From the NCBI GenBank assembly GCA_031270215.1, contig JAISYB010000008.1, positions 1 through 11,078 of the forward strand: a stretch of 11,078 bases of DNA, written 5' to 3'. This document shows positions 6,346-11,078 of the stretch, piece after piece. Under the pieces are notes generated by a model that saw only the letters and a list, made by a program, of their open reading frames with translations, was not told the origin of the DNA and made no database searches. The stretch is from Streptococcaceae bacterium (GTDB lineage Bacteria; Bacillota; Bacilli; Lactobacillales; Streptococcaceae). Position 1 is the stretch's first letter, and each line of letters opens with the position of its first letter. A program made the translations under genes and the position numbers.

Positions 6346-7233
6346 TTAAAGCGTTTTATCTAAATTATTTTTGACTGCTAGTATTTCCCTAATCGCCCAA
6401 GCGACACCGTCTTGAGTGTTTGATAATGCTTGGTAGTCAGCAATTGTCTTGACTTGACTTTCGGCATTTCCCATAGCAACTCCAATGCCTGCGGCTTTTA
6501 GCATGCTGATGTCATTAAAATTATCTCCTAAGGCCACAACATTTTGCATTGGAATGGCAAGCTTATCTGCGACTTTTTGCAGAGTTAATCCTTTTTGTGC
6601 GTGTATATGATTGACCTCAATATTGTTAGCGCCTGAGGAGGTGACGACAACACCTGTGATTTTCCCCAAGTCCTCCTTGGCATACTCCAAGCTATCTTGG
6701 TGGATACTACCCATAGCAAAGACTTTTAGGACCTGATGTTTTTGAGCTTTAATCAATGTATCAAAGCGTCTGATATAGGTCGTTGGTAGGGAATATAGGT
6801 GGTCGGTCGCAGTTTTGAGAGCTTCCTCGTGAGTTAATTGCGGCGACGTGCTCTTAAGCCACTGGCTTAGAAGCTCAAGCCTTTGTGCTTTATCCTCGGA
6901 AAATCCGCCGCGCTGCGTGATGAGCTCAAAATAAATTCCGTATTTTCGCAAAACGTCAATGACGAGCTGTGTTTTTTTTTCATTTATCGCAATAGATAAG
7001 ACATTTTCCCCTGTCTTATCAAAAACCTGTGCCCCGTTTGAAGTGATGAGGGAGCAGGTAATGCCGGCTTCATTAAGCGTTGGTGCTGCTTCCTCAAAGC
7101 TTCTCCCTGTTGCAACTAGAAATTCAATCCCTTGTTCTTGTACATGGTGAATCATCTCGATATTTGCCTTGGAGATTGACATTTGTTCATTTAATAAAGT
7201 GCCGTCCATATCAGACGCAATCAGTTGTATCAT
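6346..7233 (-). CDS. Cof-type HAD-IIB sugar-phosphate phosphatase
   Basis: A 295-residue haloacid dehalogenase-superfamily phosphatase of the Cof/YidA type, a soluble Mg-dependent enzyme acting on small phosphorylated metabolites such as sugar phosphates or flavin nucleotides. Motif I is DMDGTLL with nucleophile D8 and acid/base D10; motif II is the ATGR block with T42; motif III is K214; motif IV is GDNFND (236-241) followed by the typical AGIGVAMGNA. The region between about 85 and 190 is the C2B cap that sets substrate choice. The start ATG at 7233 has a strong GGAGGA binding site (7238-7243). The gene is divergent from hemW and convergent with ribF. Since the family includes FMN phosphatases, a link with RibF is conceivable but is not shown by the sequence. 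Substrate unknown. Confidence 0.93.
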   Translation of the reverse strand: MIQLIASDMDGTLLNEQMSISKANIEMIHHVQEQGIEFLVATGRSFEEAAPTLNEAGITCSLITSNGAQVFDKTGENVLSIAINEKKTQLVIDVLRKYGIYFELITQRGGFSEDKAQRLELLSQWLKSTSPQLTHEEALKTATDHLYSLPTTYIRRFDTLIKAQKHQVLKVFAMGSIHQDSLEYAKEDLGKITGVVVTSSGANNIEVNHIHAQKGLTLQKVADKLAIPMQNVVALGDNFNDISMLKAAGIGVAMGNAESQVKTIADYQALSNTQDGVAWAIREILAVKNNLDKTL

Positions 7234-7260
7234 CTTGTCCTCCGTATTTGTTAGTTATTA

Positions 7261-7289
7261 ATAATAGTGTATCATGTTTGGTAATTAAA
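7261..7289 (-). promoter_or_regulatory. Possible promoter of the HAD phosphatase gene
   Basis: On the minus strand TTTAAT (7284-7289) and TATTAT (7261-7266, 5 of 6 matches to the -10) are separated by 17 bases. The -35 is poor (3 of 6). Transcription would start near 7254, about 20 bases before the start codon. Confidence 0.35.
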
Positions 7290-7310
7290 TGGGGGAAGTT
7301 TGACTGAATA

Positions 7311-7319
7311 TGTTAAAAT
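7311..7319 (+). promoter_or_regulatory. hemW promoter, extended -10
   Basis: TGTTAAAAT is an extended -10 with TAAAAT as the hexamer. A TTGACT at 7300-7305 looks like a -35 but is only 8 bases away, too close to pair with it. Expected start about 7325, giving a 20-base leader with GAGG (7336-7339) 5 bases before ATG. Confidence 0.6.
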
Positions 7320-7344
7320 AAAACAGTAAGAAAGCGAGGCTTAA

Positions 7345-8472
7345 ATGAAGCAAAAAGCTGTAACATCCACTTATATCCATATTCCATTTTGCTCGCAAAT
7401 TTGTTATTATTGTGATTTTAGCAAGGTTTTGATTGATTACCAGCCGGTTACAAGCTACCTTGATGCGCTTTTGCGTGAAATTGAGCAAGCTGATATGCCT
7501 GCGCAAAGGACGCTTTATATCGGCGGGGGAACGCCGACAGCACTCAAGGCGAATCAGCTTCGTTATCTGCTTGAAGGCATTGAGGAGCGAGTTGACCTAT
7601 CTAAGCTTGAGGAATATACGATTGAAGCAAATCCAAATGACCTGACAGATGAAATAGTTGAGGTCATCAAGCGCTCCAAGATTAATCGTGTATCGATTGG
7701 TGTACAGACATTTAATCCAAAGCTATTAAAGAAAATCGGGCGAAGTCATAGTCAAGAGGATATTTTCGCAGGGATTAACCGCTTGCAAAAAGCTGGATTG
7801 ACCAATCTTTCGATTGATTTAATCTATGCTTTGCCTACCCAGACGCTGGCAGATTTAAAGGAAACACTAACGCTTGCTTTGCAGCTAGAGCTGCCACATT
7901 ACTCGATTTATTCATTGATATTGGAGAGCCAAACGGTGTTCATGAATCAATATAAGCAGGGGCGTTTATTGCTACCGGATAGTCAATTGGAGTTTGAGAT
8001 GTATGAGCTTATTCGTCAGACTCTGCAAGAGTCAGGTTTGATACATTATGAAGTGTCAAACTTTGGTAAATTGGGGAGCGAGTCTAGGCATAATCTTGTC
8101 TATTGGAATAATGAGGAATACTTCGGCTTTGGCGCAGGCGCTTCGGGTTATCTTAATGGCGTCCGTTATAAAAATCACGGTCCAATCAAGCATTATCTTA
8201 CTGCGCAGACGACAGGTCTTTTGCGAGTAAGCGAGGAAGCTTTGAGTCAAAAAGAAATCATGGAGGAAGAAATGTTTCTTGGACTTAGAAAGGCGTGTGG
8301 CGTTTCTCTTTTACGTTTCGAGGAGAAATTCGGCGTTGATTTTTTTGAAATTTATGGAGATATAGCAAGAGAACTTGAACAAAAGCAGCTTCTTGACTTA
8401 TCAGATGGCAATGTCAAAATGACTTCAAAAGGCTTACTGCAAGGCAATGACGTTTTTGCGGCATTTATCTAG
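7345..8472 (+). CDS. hemW: HemW, radical-SAM-fold haem chaperone
   Basis: A 375-residue homologue of HemN that is not the coproporphyrinogen dehydrogenase but a haem-binding protein thought to deliver haem to respiratory proteins. The iron-sulfur motif CSQICYYC gives C16, C20 and C23 (CxxxCxxC) in the HIPFC context typical of HemW. GGGTP (60-64), RVSIGVQTFN (115-124) and SIDLIYALPTQT (156-167) are radical SAM and HemN-family blocks. HNLVYW (249-254) is the HNxxYW motif linked to haem binding in HemW, and a HemN C-terminal domain occupies about 300-375. The lack of the extra cysteine after CxxC seen in true HemN supports the HemW call. In fermentative lactic acid bacteria that take up rather than make haem, it would serve cytochrome bd or catalase; this is inference. 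It has its own promoter in a 111-base divergent region. No T-tailed terminator was seen after the stop codon. Confidence 0.94.
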   Translation: MKQKAVTSTYIHIPFCSQICYYCDFSKVLIDYQPVTSYLDALLREIEQADMPAQRTLYIGGGTPTALKANQLRYLLEGIEERVDLSKLEEYTIEANPNDLTDEIVEVIKRSKINRVSIGVQTFNPKLLKKIGRSHSQEDIFAGINRLQKAGLTNLSIDLIYALPTQTLADLKETLTLALQLELPHYSIYSLILESQTVFMNQYKQGRLLLPDSQLEFEMYELIRQTLQESGLIHYEVSNFGKLGSESRHNLVYWNNEEYFGFGAGASGYLNGVRYKNHGPIKHYLTAQTTGLLRVSEEALSQKEIMEEEMFLGLRKACGVSLLRFEEKFGVDFFEIYGDIARELEQKQLLDLSDGNVKMTSKGLLQGNDVFAAFI

Positions 8473-8761
8473 ATTGATTTACTTGTGCGAGCAAAAATTT
8501 CGACCTAAACGGTAGCTCAAGCTCGCCTAGAGGTTGAACAAACGACTAGTGATTGCCACTTCTTGCTCGGTCGCACTAGCATTAATTGTATAAATATTAG
8601 TTGTACTAGCGCTAGTTGCTCTAGATTAATCGTACTAGCTATTGGTGATGAGGGTAGTTACTCACTTGTTTGGAGTTGTAGATTCAAGAATTTTACAGAA
8701 GATATTTTGAGATTAACGGCTATTCAGATTTATCAACAATCGTGTTTAGCGACTTAGTTTA
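8473..8761. other. Intergenic region between hemW and the deacetylase gene
   Basis: These 289 bases contain no believable gene. A weak stem GCGAGC/GCTCGC (8487-8492 with 8521-8526) has a 28-base loop and no T-tract, so it is not a convincing hemW terminator. The middle is a CTAG-rich degenerate tandem repeat with a 12-base perfect palindrome, ACTAGCGCTAGT (8605-8616). From 8680 to 8761 I see nothing besides AT-rich sequence leading to the promoter. Confidence 0.6.
8536..8654 (+). repeat. Degenerate CTAG-rich tandem repeat, 15/30-base period
   Basis: ACTAGT or ACTAGC occurs at 8545, 8575, 8605 and 8634, with steps of 30, 30 and 29 bases. Three of the four follow TCGC, TTGT or TCGT, giving TYGYACTAGC. 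The intervening 15-mers at 8581, 8611 and 8626 resemble the same unit (TTAATTGTA, CTAGTTGCTCTAG, TTAATCGTACTAG), so the basic period is about 15. Seven CTAG tetramers lie in 8526-8638. The repeat is too diverged for a CRISPR and has no translated frame with a ribosome binding site. Confidence 0.5.
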
Positions 8762-8770
8762 TGTTAAAAT
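8762..8770 (+). promoter_or_regulatory. Deacetylase gene promoter, extended -10
   Basis: TGTTAAAAT has the same sequence as the hemW -10 and no usable -35 at normal distance (GTGTTT at 17). Expected start about 8777, giving a leader of about 60 bases. Confidence 0.6.
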
Positions 8771-8784
8771 GAGGTGCAAAGGTT

Positions 8785-8805
8785 GATTAGGTGTCGCGTC
8801 TAATC
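8785..8805 (+). promoter_or_regulatory. Hairpin in the deacetylase mRNA leader
   Basis: GATTAG (8785-8790) pairs with CTAATC (8800-8805) around a 9-base loop, with possible G-T pairs extending it inward. It lies about 20 bases before the ribosome binding site and is not followed by T residues, so it is not a terminator. It could stabilise the mRNA or bind a regulator. Confidence 0.4.
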
Positions 8806-8824
8806 TGCCGAAAAATTCACTAAT

Positions 8825-8830
8825 GGGGGA
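8825..8830 (+). promoter_or_regulatory. Ribosome binding site that fixes the deacetylase start
   Basis: GGGGGA lies 7 bases before ATG at 8838. The alternative in-frame ATG at 8823 overlaps this site and has no binding site of its own, so 8838 is the start. Confidence 0.8.
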
Positions 8831-8837
8831 TATATAC

Positions 8838-9716
8838 ATGAAAAAATTTTTGACAGTTATTATGGTTGGGCTAACAATTGCGCTATTAACCTCAACAATT
8901 ACTCTGGTTGCTTATTATACAGGGGATAATAGCGAAGTGGCACAAAAAAGTAATAAACAGACAAAAAAGACAACTCAGAGCAGCGCTAAGCAAAGCGATG
9001 ATACCACTGAGGAGCAAGTCAACTGGACAAAATCCGAACAAGCAATTTATTTTCCAATCATAGCTTATCATCAAATAAGTGATACAGCAGTTGATGACAC
9101 TACAGTCGCAATCTCGGAGTTTAAGGAAGAAATGGAGGCGCTAAAGGAAGCTGGTTATTATACATTAACTCCTGATGAAGCTTACCGAGTTTTAACAACG
9201 GGAGAAGTGCCTAGTGATAAGCTAATTTGGATTACATTTGATGATGGTTCAATGGAAAGCTATAAAAATGTCGTGCCGATTTTGAATGAGCTTAAATTAA
9301 AAGCAACCTTTAATGTCTTTACAGGTACTCAAGAGGACGACGTAATGAGCGAAACAGAGTGGCGTGCTTTAAAGAAAAATTCGTTGATTTCCTTAGGTAG
9401 CCAAGCTGTTGATAACGTAGATTTATCGCTTGCAAGTGATGTCAATCAAAGCTATGAGCTGAGCGAGTCAAAGAAAACGCTGGATAGCGTGCTCAAACAG
9501 GATACTTCTGTTATCAGTTACCCTTCCGGAAAATATAATGAACAGATAACCTCCCTTGCGGAGTCTAACGGCTATAAGCTAGGGCTAACGACTAATGGTG
9601 GACTGGCAGCAGCAGAGGATGGTTTATACTCACTTAGCCGGATAGAGATGACTGCAGAACAGACAAAAGATACCTTCCTAACAGAAATCACGCCAGCGGC
9701 ATGGGGATTATCCTAA
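8838..9716 (+). CDS. Membrane-anchored polysaccharide deacetylase family protein, probably inactive or divergent
   Basis: A 292-residue protein of the carbohydrate esterase 4 (NodB) family, whose members remove acetyl groups from GlcNAc in peptidoglycan or other surface glycans. Residues 4-27 form a hydrophobic segment after MKK with no lipobox cysteine, so it should be an N-terminal membrane anchor with the domain outside. A Ser/Thr/Lys/Gln-rich linker (about 30-66) follows. The NodB domain begins at IIAYHQIS (74-81). Motif 1 is TFDD with D135 and D136, and YPSGKYN (228-234) and LSRI (266-269) match later motifs. Motif 2 should read like GSHTVDHxDL with two zinc-binding histidines, but here it is GSQAVDNVDL (187-196), with Q189 and N193 in their place. 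The catalytic metal site therefore looks broken while the fold is kept; it could be a glycan-binding pseudoenzyme. It has its own promoter. No clear terminator follows. Confidence 0.85.
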   Translation: MKKFLTVIMVGLTIALLTSTITLVAYYTGDNSEVAQKSNKQTKKTTQSSAKQSDDTTEEQVNWTKSEQAIYFPIIAYHQISDTAVDDTTVAISEFKEEMEALKEAGYYTLTPDEAYRVLTTGEVPSDKLIWITFDDGSMESYKNVVPILNELKLKATFNVFTGTQEDDVMSETEWRALKKNSLISLGSQAVDNVDLSLASDVNQSYELSESKKTLDSVLKQDTSVISYPSGKYNEQITSLAESNGYKLGLTTNGGLAAAEDGLYSLSRIEMTAEQTKDTFLTEITPAAWGLS

Positions 9717-9745
9717 GCGGGACTGTTTGATGAGATTTTATTATT

Positions 9746-9759
9746 TTGGCATACGCCAA
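9746..9759 (+). promoter_or_regulatory. Palindromic operator candidate upstream of nagA (NagR/dre-like)
   Basis: TTGGCATACGCCAA is an inverted repeat (TTGGC/GCCAA around ATAC) ending 9 bases before the extended -10 of nagA, at the -35 position. Its frame TGGnnTAnnCCA matches the general shape of operators bound by the GntR/HutC-type regulators NagR (YvoA) and DasR, whose consensus is near TGGTCTAGACCA. Since these control nagA in other Gram-positives, a NagR-type operator is a reasonable inference. It lacks a T-tract and is unlikely to be the terminator of the gene before it. Confidence 0.4.
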
Positions 9760-9768
9760 TTTAAAAAG

Positions 9769-9777
9769 TGTTATAAT
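9769..9777 (+). promoter_or_regulatory. nagA promoter, extended -10
   Basis: TGTTATAAT is identical to the pcrA extended -10. TTGGCA (9746-9751) resembles a -35 but is 20 bases away. Expected start about 9784, with a leader of about 38 bases. Confidence 0.75.
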
Positions 9778-9821
9778 AGGTTGAATACATTTGATATTAA
9801 TTTTCAAACTGGAGGTTTAAA

Positions 9822-10964
9822 ATGTCAATGTTTATCTATGCAGACAAGTTTTTCTATGCAAATGAAGTAAAATCAGCGGGGTATTTAGCAATCGTTGATG
9901 GCAAATTTGGTGATTATCAAACAGAGGTGCCAGAGGGTAGCGAAGTAGTTGATTACACAGGCTATTATATTGCGCCGGGCTTAGTTGATACACATATTCA
10001 CGGCCTCTTAGGTAAGGATGTAATGGATAATAACTACGAAGACGTCATTGATACAATGAGTGTGGGACTGCTTTCTTGTGGTGTAACGAGCTTTTTACCA
10101 ACGACCTTGACAGCTCAAGCGGAGCTTTTAAAGGAGGTTTCTAAGGGTATTGGAGATCATTACCAAGAAGCCAAGGGTGCGAAGATTCGTGGAATTTATT
10201 ATGAAGGACCATTCTTTACCGAAACGTATAAAGGCGCACAAAATCCAGCCTATATGACTGATCCAAGCATTGAGATCTTTGAGGAATGGCAAAAAGCGGC
10301 AAATGGTTTAATTAAAAAGATTGCTGTTGCGCCAGAGCGTGAGTGCGTGGAGGAGTTTGTTTCAGCGGTTACTAAAACAGGTGTGGTCGTCGCATTAGGG
10401 CACTCTAATGCAACTTATGAACAAGCAGAGCGTGCTGTGGATGCAGGTGCGAGTGTTTGGGTTCATGCGTTTAACGGTATGCGTGGACTTAATCATCGTG
10501 AACCAGGTATGGTCGGTGCTGTGATGAACCTCAAGGAAACTTATGCGGAGTTGATTTGTGACGGACACCATGTCCAACCAGCAGCAGCCAATATTTTAAT
10601 GGACGCTAAAGGTCGTCATCATGTTGCATTGATTACCGATTGTATGCGTGCAGGTGCAATGCCTGAGGGGCAGTATACATTAGGAGAATTTGCAGTAGAG
10701 GTAAAAGACGGACAAGCAAAGCTAGAAAATGGCTCCCTTGCTGGCAGTATTGCAGAGCTTAAGAATTGTGTGAAAAATGTTGTTGATTGGAATATCGCCA
10801 CAGCGGCGGAAGCTATCCGTATGGCAACATTAATTCCGGCGATTAGCAGTAAAATAGATGATGTTTGCGGACAAATTAAAGCTGGACATGACGCTGATTT
10901 TATAGTTTTAGATCCACAGCTAAATCTTGAAGCAACATACTTAGATGGAGAGAAACGTTATTAA
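9822..10964 (+). CDS. nagA: N-acetylglucosamine-6-phosphate deacetylase NagA
   Basis: A cytosolic amidohydrolase that converts GlcNAc-6-phosphate to glucosamine-6-phosphate and acetate, the first step in use of GlcNAc from the medium or from cell-wall recycling. At 380 residues the length is typical. Metal and catalytic residues are visible: HIHG (H58, H60) in the strand after APGLVD, E128 in YYEGPF, H194 in ALGHSNA, H215 in WVHAFNG, H249/H250 in CDGHH, and the catalytic D273 in ITDCM. GSLAGS (304-309) is also typical of the family. The start ATG has GGAGG 6 bases upstream (9811-9815). The gene has its own extended -10 promoter preceded by an operator-like palindrome, suggesting repression relieved by amino-sugar phosphates, and a strong terminator follows, so it is probably monocistronic. 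No nagB is visible in the window. Identification is secure. Confidence 0.96.
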   Translation: MSMFIYADKFFYANEVKSAGYLAIVDGKFGDYQTEVPEGSEVVDYTGYYIAPGLVDTHIHGLLGKDVMDNNYEDVIDTMSVGLLSCGVTSFLPTTLTAQAELLKEVSKGIGDHYQEAKGAKIRGIYYEGPFFTETYKGAQNPAYMTDPSIEIFEEWQKAANGLIKKIAVAPERECVEEFVSAVTKTGVVVALGHSNATYEQAERAVDAGASVWVHAFNGMRGLNHREPGMVGAVMNLKETYAELICDGHHVQPAAANILMDAKGRHHVALITDCMRAGAMPEGQYTLGEFAVEVKDGQAKLENGSLAGSIAELKNCVKNVVDWNIATAAEAIRMATLIPAISSKIDDVCGQIKAGHDADFIVLDPQLNLEATYLDGEKRY

Positions 10965-10965
10965 G

Positions 10966-10986
10966 CAAGCGACTATCTAGCGCTTG
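10966..10986 (+). other. Small hairpin just after nagA
   Basis: CAAGCG (10966-10971) pairs with CGCTTG (10981-10986) around a 9-base loop, directly after the stop codon and before the terminator. It is not followed by T residues and may protect the 3' end or be incidental. Confidence 0.35.
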
Positions 10987-10996
10987 TATACATAGT

Positions 10997-11025
10997 AAAG
11001 AGCTTGTGGCGCACGAGCTCTTTTT
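10997..11025 (+). terminator. Rho-independent terminator of nagA
   Basis: A 12-base-pair stem (10997-11008 with 11012-11023, one T-G wobble) with a GCG loop is followed by a T5 run (11021-11025). It lies 32 bases after the nagA stop codon. The left arm starts with AAA, so weak action on the opposite strand is possible. Confidence 0.88.
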
Positions 11026-11062
11026 GCTGTGCATTAAATTTCGTGAATAAATATTTAATTTT

Positions 11063-11071
11063 TGATATACT
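11063..11071 (+). promoter_or_regulatory. Possible extended -10 promoter of the next gene
   Basis: TGATATACT fits TGn plus TATACT (5 of 6 to the -10) in an AT-rich stretch after the nagA terminator. The gene it would serve is outside the window, so this cannot be tested here. Confidence 0.35.
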
Positions 11072-11078
11072 AAAAAAG

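Noticed and set aside
7300..7305. TTGACT as the -35 box of the hemW promoter
   Set aside because: It lies only 8 bases from the TAAAAT hexamer, and no -10-like hexamer is present 16-18 bases downstream.
8487..8526. GCGAGC/GCTCGC stem as hemW terminator
   Set aside because: Only 6 base pairs, a 28-base loop and no T residues after it.
8545..8640. CRISPR array suggested by the 30-base spacing
   Set aside because: Only about 6-10 bases are conserved per unit, there is no full-length repeat of 24 or more bases, and no cas gene is nearby.
8563..8757. 64-codon open frame after hemW
   Set aside because: It starts at TTG without a ribosome binding site and its low-complexity translation simply follows the 15-base DNA repeat.
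9746..9761. CcpA cre site or terminator at the TTGGCATACGCCAA palindrome
   Set aside because: The TGnAAnCG core of cre does not align, and no T-tract follows the 5-base-pair stem.

Overview
The window reads as ordinary chromosome of a low-GC Gram-positive bacterium, most likely a member of the Lactobacillales in or near the Streptococcaceae (Lactococcus-like). This is inferred from the AT-rich composition, strong AGGAGG-type ribosome binding sites, extended -10 promoters, and the look of the TruB, RibF, HemW and PcrA proteins. No rRNA, tRNA, insertion sequence, phage gene or CRISPR array was seen.

Layout. Bases 2-679 are the C-terminal part of an M3-family zinc oligoendopeptidase that enters from the left. 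It converges on a minus-strand cation diffusion facilitator (734-1609), and both share a bidirectional terminator. A 430-base gap (1610-2067) follows, with little coding potential. It holds an attenuator-like leader or small RNA, a PurR-box-like site inside 10-base phased ATTT repeats, and an extended -10 promoter. Next is a tight plus-strand cluster: pcrA (DNA helicase), truB (tRNA pseudouridine-55 synthase) and ribF (riboflavin kinase/FAD synthetase). truB starts 4 bases after the pcrA stop; ribF starts 35 bases after truB. A second bidirectional terminator separates ribF from a convergent Cof-type HAD phosphatase (6346-7233, minus). That gene is divergent from hemW (7345-8472), the radical-SAM-fold haem chaperone.

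A second long gap (8473-8837) carries a degenerate CTAG-rich tandem repeat with 15/30-base spacing and then the promoter of a membrane-anchored polysaccharide deacetylase (8838-9716). Last is nagA (9822-10964), N-acetylglucosamine-6-phosphate deacetylase, with a palindromic operator-like site just upstream of its promoter and a strong terminator downstream.

How the genes fit together. pcrA-truB-ribF is a housekeeping cluster for DNA unwinding, tRNA modification and flavin cofactors. The last two genes both concern N-acetylglucosamine: one extracytoplasmic on glycans, one cytosolic on the sugar phosphate. They have separate promoters and are probably regulated independently.

I did not find a clear new multi-gene system. 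The points most worth following are: the deacetylase, which has lost both expected metal-binding histidines; the unassigned terminator/antiterminator-like element upstream of pcrA; the CTAG repeat upstream of the deacetylase; and the nagA operator candidate.
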